A program made the translations under genes and the position numbers. From the NCBI RefSeq assembly GCF_016862795.1, contig NZ_BONQ01000083.1:247322-311321 (forward strand): a DNA stretch of 64,000 nt. Direction: 5' to 3'. How positions within the stretch are numbered: the first letter of the stretch is position 1; each line of letters starts with the position of its first letter. This DNA comes from Dactylosporangium siamense (GTDB lineage: Bacteria > Actinomycetota > Actinomycetes > Mycobacteriales > Micromonosporaceae). Shown one piece after another: positions 8,660 to 16,300 of the stretch. The notes under the pieces are model-generated. The model was not told the origin of the DNA. It was given only the letters and a program-made list of their open reading frames with translations, and made no database searches.

Positions 8660-10699
8660 ATGGGAGAGGATCCGAAATCCACTGAGCCCACTGGCTCCGA
8701 CGAGTCACCCTCCCGCCCGAGGGTGCTCGGCGACACGTCCCTGCGCTTCGAACCGCCGCCGCTGGAAGCCGCCCCGGACGCGCCGCCCCCACCTGCCGCT
8801 TCGCCGCGCCCGGCGACCACGCCGTTCGGTGCGCCGCCGGCCCCGGTGGAGCCGCCCCGCCAGGTGCCGCCGCAGCCACGGACCCCTCGCCCGTCGACGG
8901 CGCCGGTGACCCCGTTCGCCCCGCCGCCCCCGGCGAAGGCCGCGCCCGCACCTGCCGCCCCGGCCAAAGCCGCGCCCGCACAAGTGGTGCCTGCGAAGGC
9001 CGCCCCAGCCAAAGCCGCGCCCGCGAAGGCCGCACCCGCACCGGCGGTGCCTGCGAAGGGCGCCCCAGCCAAGGCCGCACCGGCGGTGCCGGCAAAGGCC
9101 GCGGCCGCACCGACGGTGCCGGCAAAGGCCGCGGCCGCACCGACGGTGCCGGCAAAGGCCGCCCCCGCCAAAGCCACGCCCGCACAGGTGGTGCCTGCGA
9201 AGGCCGTTCCCGCCAAAGCCGCGCCCGCACAGGTGGTGCCGGCGAAGGCCGTTCCCGCCAAGGCCGCGCCTGCGAAGGCCGCGCCCGCACCTGCGACGGC
9301 CGCGCCCGCACAGGTGGTGCCGGCGAAGGCCGCGGCCGCACCGGTGGCGAAGACGGCGCCCGAAACGCAGGCTGCGGCAACCGCGCCGACGACGGTGACG
9401 GCTCCCCCGACGAAGATTCCCGCGGTGAGGCAACCCGAGCCACCCGTCGTCGAGCCGGTGGTCGCCGTCGAGCCCGGTCCTGTGGCGCCCGCGAAGGCGG
9501 CAACCGCGCCGAAGAAGGCGCCCAAGAAGGCCGTCGCGAAGAAGGCGCCGGTGAAGCAGGCGGCCGAGCCGGTCGTCGAACCGCCGGCGGAGACGCAGCC
9601 GGTCCCGGAGCCGACCGCCACCGAGACCGCCGCGCCCACGAAGAAGGCCGCCGCCAAGAACGCCGCCGCGAAGGCACCGGCACCGGCGAAGAAGGCGGTG
9701 AAGAAGGCCGCCGTCAAGGCGACCTCGACCCAGGAGGTCCTCTTCCCGGCATCCACCGCACAACCGAAACTCGAGCCGGAACCCCAGCCGGAACCCCAGC
9801 CTCAGCCGGAACCCGCGCCGCAGCCGGCGCAGCCTCAGCCGGAACCCGCGCCGCAGCCGGAACCCGCGCCGCAGCCGGTCGTCGAAGCGGCCGAGCCGCA
9901 GCCGGCCGAGCCGCAGCCGGCCAAGCCGCAGCCGGTCGATGCGCAGCCGGTCGATGCGCAGTTGGTCGAGCCGCACGTGGTCGAGGTGCGGGTCGAGGTC
10001 GACGAGGCCGACCCGACCGACCTGGGCACCGTGGAAACGGCGGCGGCGGAGGAGGAACCAGCGGCGGAGGAAGCGGTGGTGCCGGCGCGGGACGGGCGGA
10101 TCAATCCCGCCTACCTGCCGGAGCTGCTGGCCCTCGCCGCCGTCGCCGGGCTCGGGGAGAGCGCCCGGCAGCGGGTCGAGTGGTACGCCGTCAACTACCC
10201 GGGCGCCGGCGGCGACGCGGTGTCCAGGGCGATCACCCGTGAGTTCGTGCGGCGGGCCAGGCGGCTGGGGTTCGCCGCCGGGGCGGCCGGATCGCTGGGG
10301 CTGGTGGTGGAGGCGGCCGGGGTCAACTGGTTGCACGCGAAACTGGTCCTGCACCTCGCCGCGGCGCACGGGCACGACCCGCTGGACCGGCAGCGGGCCG
10401 CCGAGTTGCTCGTCCTGCAGCGGGTGTACGCCGAGGTCGCCACCGCCGAGGCAGCCATCATGGCGGCCGAGCAGGCGCAGCGCTCCCGCCGGGCCGGTCC
10501 CGGGGTGGGGGTGTCCAGGCTGGCCGGTCCGCTGGGCCGGACGCTCGGCGGTGGTCTGCTGCAGGCCGCCGGCCTCAGGCTCGCCCGGCGGGCGGTGCCC
10601 GGCGTCGGACCGGTGATCGGCGCGGTCGCCGCGGTCAGGTCGACCGAGGCGATCGCGATGCGCGCCACCCGCTACTACCGCCGCAAGCCCAACCCGTGA
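8660..10699 (+). CDS. EcsC-like protein with long Ala/Pro/Lys-rich N-terminal region
   Basis: About 679 residues. Residues 1-90 are Pro-rich. Residues 90-240 are irregular repeats of the type AKAAPA/AQVVPAKAAPA, then Lys-rich KKAPKKAV-type and Pro/Glu/Gln-rich repeats reach residue 440. From about 480 a compact domain begins (INPAYLPELLALAAVAGLG) with a conserved hydrophobic centre and the ending AVPGVGPVIGAVAAV plus a basic RATRYYRR tail. This resembles the EcsC family. The N-terminal part recalls histone-H1-like AKP tails, so nucleic-acid or polyanion binding is possible but unproven. The ATG lies 7 nt after TACGCT, suggesting leaderless translation; a TTG two codons earlier is less likely. 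Confidence 0.75.
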   Translation: MGEDPKSTEPTGSDESPSRPRVLGDTSLRFEPPPLEAAPDAPPPPAASPRPATTPFGAPPAPVEPPRQVPPQPRTPRPSTAPVTPFAPPPPAKAAPAPAAPAKAAPAQVVPAKAAPAKAAPAKAAPAPAVPAKGAPAKAAPAVPAKAAAAPTVPAKAAAAPTVPAKAAPAKATPAQVVPAKAVPAKAAPAQVVPAKAVPAKAAPAKAAPAPATAAPAQVVPAKAAAAPVAKTAPETQAAATAPTTVTAPPTKIPAVRQPEPPVVEPVVAVEPGPVAPAKAATAPKKAPKKAVAKKAPVKQAAEPVVEPPAETQPVPEPTATETAAPTKKAAAKNAAAKAPAPAKKAVKKAAVKATSTQEVLFPASTAQPKLEPEPQPEPQPQPEPAPQPAQPQPEPAPQPEPAPQPVVEAAEPQPAEPQPAKPQPVDAQPVDAQLVEPHVVEVRVEVDEADPTDLGTVETAAAEEEPAAEEAVVPARDGRINPAYLPELLALAAVAGLGESARQRVEWYAVNYPGAGGDAVSRAITREFVRRARRLGFAAGAAGSLGLVVEAAGVNWLHAKLVLHLAAAHGHDPLDRQRAAELLVLQRVYAEVATAEAAIMAAEQAQRSRRAGPGVGVSRLAGPLGRTLGGGLLQAAGLRLARRAVPGVGPVIGAVAAVRSTEAIAMRATRYYRRKPNP

Positions 10700-10708
10700 T
10701 CCGGAAGA

Positions 10709-10734
10709 CCTTGTGCACCCCTGGGTGTGCAAGG
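10709..10734. terminator. Bidirectional stem-loop between convergent genes
   Basis: CCTTGTGCACCC pairs with GGGTGTGCAAGG (12 bp including two G-U pairs) around a 2-nt centre. It fills the 37-bp gap between the convergent EcsC-like and subtilase genes and can serve both. Confidence 0.65.
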
Positions 10735-10736
10735 AC

Positions 10737-13613
10737 TCACGGGCCGACGGCGACCGTGGTCCAGGCGCGTGCCGTGGTGCCGTCGCTGAACTCGACCATG
10801 CCGAGGTAGCGACGCAGCGGGTCGAGGCCCTTCCACGCGACGTCGAAACTGACCACCTGGCCGGGGCGCACCTGGGCGGTGCCGGGCGTGACGGTGAGGT
10901 TGCCGGCGGCTGTGTCACCGACGAGGAACGTGTGCGCCCGGACGGGTGTGGTGTCCGCTCCGGGCGGGGACGCGAAGCGTACGACGTACACCTCGAACAC
11001 CCCGGTGGAAGTGAGCGCGATCTCCTCGTCCGCGCTGGTGCCGTCGCTGCGGTCCACGAGCTCGCCGTCCTGGTAGACGTAGAGGTCGACGTCGGTGCCG
11101 GGGGCCTGGTCGGCGGCGTAGGTGGCCAGCCGGGCGACCTCGGTGCCGGACGGCACGGTCACGGTGAACTTGAAGGCGGCGGGGCCGGTGGCCGGGGCGG
11201 TGGGCACGAAGCCGGCGGTGCTCCCGGTGAGCTTCTGCTCGTTGACGACGGACGGGGCGAGGCCGTAGACCCTGGTGGTGATGGCGCCGGCGTAGCCGCC
11301 GGTGAGGTCGATCGTGGTGGCGCCGACCGCGCCGGAGCCGGTGACCTCGCCCGGGCCGGCCAGCGCGACGGGCCGGGCGCCGATGGGGCTGCGCACGGTG
11401 TGTCCGCGCAGGTCCGCCCAGGTGAGGGAGCCGAAGGTCCAGGTCCGGTACGCGGCGTCGGTGCGCGTGATGGTGACCTCGAACGTAGCGCTCTTGCCGG
11501 GCGCGACGGTCAGGGTGCTGGGGTTGACGGTGACGGCGATGCCCTGGGGGTTGGTGACGGAGGCGACGTAGACGCTCGGCTGGTTGGACACGTTGGTGAC
11601 GGTGCGGGTGACCGTCTGCGTCCCCGGCAGCGCGGCCACGGCGATCGACGGGTAGTTGAGGTCGCTCGGGTCGATGCTGCCGACGGTGGGGCACCAGTCG
11701 CTGACCCGCTGGAGCTGGCCCAGGCCGCAGGCGTAGCGGGCCCAGTCCTGGGCGCCGGACTCGTAGACGAGGCCGGGGTCGAAGGCGCGGGCGGGGGTGA
11801 CGTGGCCGGCGCCGTAGTCGAACGGGCTGGCGATCTTCCCGGCGCGCTGGATCATGCCGTCGGTGTTGTCGAAGACGCTGGCCGTGGTCATGAGCGCCGA
11901 CTGGACGGCGGACGGTGACCAGCCGGGGTGCGCGGCCCGGATGAGAGCGGCGATGCCGGCGATGTGCGGGCTGGACATGGAGGTGCCGGACTCGCCGTCG
12001 AACAGGTTGCCGTGGTGGCCGGCCGGGGAGACGCCGGCGACGATGTCGACGCCCGGGGCGGTGATGTCGGGCTTGATCAGGTCGCCGCCGCCGGCGACGG
12101 CGGGTCCCGCGGAGGAGAACGCGGCCATCGCGGGGGCGCGGGGCACGACCTTCGACACGGCGGACAGGGACGCGGTCGGCGCGGCGGTCTTCAGGTACGC
12201 CTTGATCGCGGCGCCGGCGACGTGGTCGACGTGCACCGTCGGGATGATGTGGTAGTCGGCGTTGAGGGAGTTCTCGCTCGGGTTGTAGAGGACCATGCCG
12301 ACGCCGCCCGCGTCGCGGACCGCGATGCTCTTGTCGGTGCGCGGGTTGACCCCGCGCTTGCACAGCACGATCTTGCCTTTCACAACAGCGGGGTTGAGGG
12401 CGCCGGGGTAGCAGAGCTCGACCTTGTCGGCCTCGGCGGTGGGGAGGCCGGCGGCGACCGAGTCGACGAGCGGGGCGGACGGCACGGCCGGGCCCTGGCC
12501 GGCGCCGAGGTAGGTGGTGCCGTTGCCGAGGGTCACTGACTTCTCGGCGCCGCGGTCGTGGGAGCTGGCGGCGACGGTCGTCACCCAGGGCGCGTTGTGC
12601 GCGACGGTCGACGGGTCGGGGCCGCTGTTGCCGGCGGACGTGGCGATGAAGACGCCGGCCGCGGCCGCGTTGTAGAAGGCGAGGTCGATCGGGTCGACGA
12701 TGAGGTCCTCGGAGCCGGACACGGAGTAGTTGATGACGTCCACGCCGTCGCTGACCGCGTCGTCGACGGCGTCGAGCAGGTCGACGGTGCCGCCGGATCC
12801 CTCGCCGTCGGACTGCCGCCACAGCGCCTTGTAGACCGCGATCCGGGCGGCGGGTGCCATGCCGGAGACCTTGCCGACCGGGTCGCCGTTGATGGTGGCC
12901 GGGATGTCGTGCAGGCCGGCGGCGGTGGTGGCGGTGTGGGTGCCGTGGCCGTCGTAGTCGCGGGGGGAGCGGAACTCGGACTCCCAGCCGCCGAAGCCGC
13001 TGCCGTCGTAGTACCGCGCGCCGATGACCTTGTTGTTGCAGGTGATCTTCTGCTGGGCGGTGCCGGTGCCCTCGTCGCACTTGTCGACCCCGCCGGCGGC
13101 CCACTTCTTGTCGATGACGGCCTGGTCGGGGCGGGGCTCGGGGAGCGGGGCGAGGCTGGGGCTCTCGGGCCAGAAGCCCGTGTCGATGACGCCGACGATG
13201 ATGCCCTCGCCGGCGTGGGCCGGGTCGCCGAACTGCTTGGCCCAGGCGCCGCCGTCGCCGGCGAGGCCCAGGAAGTCGGGGGTGGAGATGGTGTCGAGGG
13301 TGCGCCGTTCGTTCTTCCAGACCCGGCGCACGCCCGGGGTCTGCTCGACGCGGGCCTTCTGCGCCGGGGTCAGGGCGGCCGCGAAGCCGTTGAAGGCCGA
13401 CTCGTACTCGGCGACGGCCTTGCTGACGCCGGCCCGCCGCATGATCGTCGCGCGGTCGGCGCGGATCCGCCCGCGGGCGGCCTCCTGCCGGCCGGCCGGA
13501 TCACCCGCCAGCTGGACGATGTACAGCGAGGTGTCGGTCTGCGCTCGGGCCGGGACCGGCACCGCGAAGGCGGACGAGGCGACAAGGGTGACGGCAAGAA
13601 GGATTCGGCCCAC
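10737..13613 (-). CDS. Secreted subtilisin-like serine protease (S8, subtilase with PA domain)
   Basis: A 958-residue exported protease. It has a signal peptide (cleavage near residue 24, ARA-Q), an I9-type inhibitory propeptide to about 105, and a catalytic domain with Asp144 (GVIDTG), His223 (DGHGTHT), oxyanion Asn329 (SAGNSG) and Ser545 (GTSMSSP). A protease-associated domain is inserted between the His and Ser blocks (about 375-490). After residue 650 come a fibronectin-III-like domain and further beta-rich domains that may bind wall or substrate. The layout is that of plant-type cucumisin-like subtilases, which are common in actinomycetes. The GTG start follows TAGGCT by 6 nt, consistent with a leaderless message. 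Confidence 0.95.
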   Translation of the reverse strand: MGRILLAVTLVASSAFAVPVPARAQTDTSLYIVQLAGDPAGRQEAARGRIRADRATIMRRAGVSKAVAEYESAFNGFAAALTPAQKARVEQTPGVRRVWKNERRTLDTISTPDFLGLAGDGGAWAKQFGDPAHAGEGIIVGVIDTGFWPESPSLAPLPEPRPDQAVIDKKWAAGGVDKCDEGTGTAQQKITCNNKVIGARYYDGSGFGGWESEFRSPRDYDGHGTHTATTAAGLHDIPATINGDPVGKVSGMAPAARIAVYKALWRQSDGEGSGGTVDLLDAVDDAVSDGVDVINYSVSGSEDLIVDPIDLAFYNAAAAGVFIATSAGNSGPDPSTVAHNAPWVTTVAASSHDRGAEKSVTLGNGTTYLGAGQGPAVPSAPLVDSVAAGLPTAEADKVELCYPGALNPAVVKGKIVLCKRGVNPRTDKSIAVRDAGGVGMVLYNPSENSLNADYHIIPTVHVDHVAGAAIKAYLKTAAPTASLSAVSKVVPRAPAMAAFSSAGPAVAGGGDLIKPDITAPGVDIVAGVSPAGHHGNLFDGESGTSMSSPHIAGIAALIRAAHPGWSPSAVQSALMTTASVFDNTDGMIQRAGKIASPFDYGAGHVTPARAFDPGLVYESGAQDWARYACGLGQLQRVSDWCPTVGSIDPSDLNYPSIAVAALPGTQTVTRTVTNVSNQPSVYVASVTNPQGIAVTVNPSTLTVAPGKSATFEVTITRTDAAYRTWTFGSLTWADLRGHTVRSPIGARPVALAGPGEVTGSGAVGATTIDLTGGYAGAITTRVYGLAPSVVNEQKLTGSTAGFVPTAPATGPAAFKFTVTVPSGTEVARLATYAADQAPGTDVDLYVYQDGELVDRSDGTSADEEIALTSTGVFEVYVVRFASPPGADTTPVRAHTFLVGDTAAGNLTVTPGTAQVRPGQVVSFDVAWKGLDPLRRYLGMVEFSDGTTARAWTTVAVGP

Positions 13614-13641
13614 ACACGAAGCCTAATTGTGGCGATTTGCC

Positions 13642-14379
13642 CTATGTCAGGAACGTCAAATACTTCTTGAACAGGGCGTACCCCACGAAGGCGACGATGT
13701 CGAGGATCGTGTGGGCGACGATCAGCGGCATGACCCGCTTGGTGCGCTGGTAGAACCAGCCGAAGATCAGGCCCATGACGAAGTTGCCGATGAACCCGCC
13801 GAAGCCCTGGTAGAGGTGGTACGACCCGCGAATGGCCGCACTGGTCACGATCGCCGTCCACGGGTGCCAGCCCAGGTCACGCAGGCGGGTCAGCAGGTAG
13901 GCGATCATGACGATCTCTTCGAGCACGCCGTTCTGCAGCGCGGAGAGGATCAGCACCGGCACCGACCACCAGTTATCGCCGAGTGCCGCGGGCACGATCT
14001 GCGCGCTGATGCCCAGTTGGGTGGCGGCCCAGACGAGCGCGAGACCGGGCAGGCCGATCAGGGCGGCCAGGCCGACGCCATAGCCGAGGTCGGAGGCCGG
14101 GTGCACGTCCAGCCGCCAGTTCTCGTGGTCGCGGCGCAGGAGGTACACCGCCAACAATGGAGCGACGAAGCCCAGCCCTATTTTGACCAGTTGGTATGCC
14201 AAGTCGAGCCACGGCCGGTCGGGCGCGATCGACGGGTTGAGCGTGGCGGTCTGCTCCGACAGCGGCTTGACGTAGGTGAGCTTGTCAATGATCTCGAGGA
14301 TCGAATAGATCGCAGACCTGCCGAGCGACACGCCGAGCAGCAGCAGCACCTCGATACTGACGACGCGTCTGTCGATCAC
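13642..14379 (-). CDS. CPBP-family intramembrane metalloprotease
   Basis: Predicted 245-residue multi-pass membrane protein. The three signature blocks of CPBP (CAAX prenyl endopeptidase/Abi) proteins are visible: the di-Glu motif VLEEIVMIAYL, then RGSYHLYQG with a metal-ligand His, then AHTILDI with a second His. The usual FxxxR after EE is less clear. Substrates of bacterial CPBP proteases are mostly unknown. The GTG at 14379 sits 6 nt behind TACAGT and gives a leaderless start; an ATG at 14430 would overlap the terminator of the upstream gene and is not preferred. Confidence 0.85.
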   Translation of the reverse strand: MIDRRVVSIEVLLLLGVSLGRSAIYSILEIIDKLTYVKPLSEQTATLNPSIAPDRPWLDLAYQLVKIGLGFVAPLLAVYLLRRDHENWRLDVHPASDLGYGVGLAALIGLPGLALVWAATQLGISAQIVPAALGDNWWSVPVLILSALQNGVLEEIVMIAYLLTRLRDLGWHPWTAIVTSAAIRGSYHLYQGFGGFIGNFVMGLIFGWFYQRTKRVMPLIVAHTILDIVAFVGYALFKKYLTFLT

Positions 14380-14395
14380 GCCGAAACTGTAATGC

Positions 14396-14431
14396 GGTGG
14401 GGGCGCCGCCCGCACGAACGGCGCCCCCACC
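14396..14431 (-). terminator. Terminator of the flavohemoglobin gene
   Basis: A perfect 13-bp stem GGTGGGGGCGCCG/CGGCGCCCCCACC with a 10-nt loop begins 4 bp after the stop codon of the flavohemoglobin-type gene and lies just upstream of the CPBP promoter. Confidence 0.7.
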
Positions 14432-14434
14432 GTC

Positions 14435-15547
14435 CTACGAGTCCCCGAAGGCGTCGTATTTGATGCGGATTGCGGGGACCTGCATCTCCGCGAGGGTGCG
14501 CAGGGTCGAACGCACCATCTGCGGCGAGCCGGAGACGAAGAAGTCGTGGTCGTTCCACGGGCCGTAGCCGGCGACCACGTCGGAGATCTTGCCGTGCTCG
14601 CCGGGGAACTCGGGGTCGTCGCTGGTGGCGGCCACCACCGACAGCCACGGGTACCGGGCCGCGAGCCGGTTGAGGCAGGCCAGGTCGTACAGGTCGTCGC
14701 GGTCCCGGGCGCCGAAGAAGACGTGCACCCAGCGGGTCCGGTTGGCCCGGGTCATCTCCTCGATCAGGGCCTTGATCGGGGCGAGCCCGGTGCCGCCGGC
14801 GACGCAGACGATGTCGCGGGTCGAGCGCCGGTCCATCACCATGGAGCCCATCGGGGCGCCGAGGCGGATCATGTCGCCCGGCTGGACCCGCCGGACCAGG
14901 GCCGAGGACACCCAACCGGCGCCGAGGGCCCGCACGTGGAAGTCGATCGAGCCGTCCTTGCGCGGGGCGTTCGCCGCCGAGTACACGCGCCACAGCCGGG
15001 GCTGATACTTGCATTCGACGCTGATGTACTGCCCGGCGCGATACTCGAGCGGTTGGAGCGGCCGGCACGTCAGGACGGCGATGTCCTGGCTGCGCCGCTC
15101 GTGATACAGCACCTCGGCGTGCCAGTACGGCGGGTTGGTCGAGTCGGCCTCGGCGCCGGCGATCATCTTGGCCGCGATCACCGCGTAGGCGTCGCGCCAG
15201 GCCTGGTCGAACTCGACCGTCCACTCGTCGCCGGCGAACGTGCGCAGGGCCTCCATCAGCGCGCCGCCGACGGCGTCGTAGTGCTCGGGCTGGACGTGGA
15301 ACTTGCGGTGGTCCCGGCCGAGCGACTGCAGGTATTCGGCGAACACGTCGGGGTCGTCGACGGTCTGCACGGCGGTGACGATCGCGCCGAGGAGGCGGGA
15401 GCGCTGCACGTCCATCTGGACTGGGAAAAGGTCCCTGAGCTGTGGATTGTTCAGGAACATCCGCGCGTAGAAGTAGCTGGCGAGCTTGTCCTGCTGCTCC
15501 TCGACGAGGGTCCAACTCTCCTTCAGTAAACGCGACAGATTGCTCAT
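14435..15547 (-). CDS. Flavohemoglobin-like globin-ferredoxin reductase (NO dioxygenase type)
   Basis: A 370-residue fusion of a globin (1-135) and an FAD/NAD(P)H reductase (150-370). In the globin, the FYAR B/C region and GRDHRKFHVQPEHY supply the proximal His in the F helix. In the reductase, RVYSAAN matches the FAD-binding RxYS motif and GGTGLAPIKALIE matches the NAD-binding GGTGxxP motif; a C-terminal FVSGSPQMV matches the C-G/S-P region. The family oxidises NO to nitrate or uses the globin as an electron sink. It is shorter than E. coli Hmp by about 25 residues. It is divergent from a PPOX protein across a palindrome-bearing region. The RBS GAAGGG precedes the ATG. Confidence 0.93.
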   Translation of the reverse strand: MSNLSRLLKESWTLVEEQQDKLASYFYARMFLNNPQLRDLFPVQMDVQRSRLLGAIVTAVQTVDDPDVFAEYLQSLGRDHRKFHVQPEHYDAVGGALMEALRTFAGDEWTVEFDQAWRDAYAVIAAKMIAGAEADSTNPPYWHAEVLYHERRSQDIAVLTCRPLQPLEYRAGQYISVECKYQPRLWRVYSAANAPRKDGSIDFHVRALGAGWVSSALVRRVQPGDMIRLGAPMGSMVMDRRSTRDIVCVAGGTGLAPIKALIEEMTRANRTRWVHVFFGARDRDDLYDLACLNRLAARYPWLSVVAATSDDPEFPGEHGKISDVVAGYGPWNDHDFFVSGSPQMVRSTLRTLAEMQVPAIRIKYDAFGDS

Positions 15548-15615
15548 CGGTGCCCTTCGCGGTCAAACGTAGGTGCCGTAGGAGAGCCAGCGTCGCCACC
15601 AGGGAAGACCACGCA

Positions 15616-15731
15616 TCGCACTGACTGTGCGACGTCTCGTGTCGGTCGCTTGTTTTCCCCTCGACGCGCCGCTAGTGGGCACTGGACACGGGGGTGTCCA
15701 GGGGGCCGTTCGGCTGTGTCGCACTGACTGT
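15616..15731. promoter_or_regulatory. Divergent control region with palindrome and direct repeats
   Basis: Between the flavohemoglobin and PPOX genes, CTGGACAC-GGGG-GTGTCCAG (15682-15701) is a perfect 8+8 palindrome. It is flanked by two copies of TCGCACTGACTGT at 15616-15628 and 15719-15731, each followed by GTCTC. This arrangement looks like a multi-site operator, perhaps for an NO- or redox-responsive regulator that is not encoded here. Confidence 0.5.
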
Positions 15732-15794
15732 CCGGTCGTCTCACGGACCCGGTGTTTGGCTGACCGCAGGCGTTCGTTCTCCCGGAGGTGCACC

Positions 15795-16244
15795 GTGCCG
15801 ACACTGTCCGACCACGAGGTCCGTTCCGAGCTCGATGACCGGATGCAGAACTTCGTCCGCCGTCAGGAGATGCTGTTCGTGGCGACCGGCGAGCCGGAGG
15901 ACGGGCACGACTGCACCTTCGTGACCGGCGGCGCCGGCTTCGTGCGGGTCCTGTCGGTGAACCGGCTGGCGTGGCCCGAGTTCGACGACGCCAGCCTGTC
16001 CGACGCGATCTCCGACATCGAGCGCGACCCGCGGGTCAGCCTGCTCTTCGTCGACTTCGCCCGGGGCGCGATCGGCCTGCACGTCAACGGCAAGGCGAAG
16101 ATCCTCGACGACGACGCCATGCGGCGGGCGTACCGGGCGCTCAACCTCGACCCGACCCTCGATCTGGTCTCGGACCGCCGCCCGTCCCGCTGGATCACCG
16201 TCTACGTGGAGTCCGCCTACATTTCGGCTGCGGGCGAGTTGTGA
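15795..16244 (+). CDS. Pyridoxamine 5'-phosphate oxidase-fold (PPOX) protein
   Basis: A 149-residue flavin-binding split-barrel protein. The pattern DHEVRSELDDRMQNFV..., a central SLLFVDFARGAIGLHVNGKAKIL strand pair and the ending WITVYVESAYIS are typical of PPOX-family proteins that bind FMN, F420 or haem. The GTG at 15795 has GGAGGTG five bases upstream; longer upstream frames are not coding-like. It is divergent from the flavohemoglobin, so the two may share regulation. The exact substrate is unknown; this subgroup is often annotated as a pyridoxamine 5'-phosphate oxidase family protein. Confidence 0.87.
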   Translation: MPTLSDHEVRSELDDRMQNFVRRQEMLFVATGEPEDGHDCTFVTGGAGFVRVLSVNRLAWPEFDDASLSDAISDIERDPRVSLLFVDFARGAIGLHVNGKAKILDDDAMRRAYRALNLDPTLDLVSDRRPSRWITVYVESAYISAAGEL

Positions 16245-16300
16245 CGCTTTCGCGTTTGCTGCGACGCTTTTCGCGTTTGTTGTGACGCTTTTCGGGTTTT
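16241..16300. repeat. Three tandem 19-21-bp repeats over a stop codon
   Basis: Units GTGACGCTTTCGCGTTTGCT, GCGACGCTTTTCGCGTTTGTT (21 bp, one T longer) and GTGACGCTTTTCGGGTTTT follow each other directly. The first unit contains the TGA of the PPOX gene. The last ends at the stop codon of the convergent HTH-deformylase gene, so the array fills the whole convergent gap. Confidence 0.8.

Noticed and set aside
8458..10918. Very long minus-strand frames opposite the AKP-repeat gene
   Set aside because: They mirror the GCC/GCG repeats; the plus frame has the structured EcsC-like end.
15544..15804. 86-codon minus-strand frame upstream of the flavohemoglobin
   Set aside because: It covers the palindromic promoter region, has no RBS and no recognisable domain.
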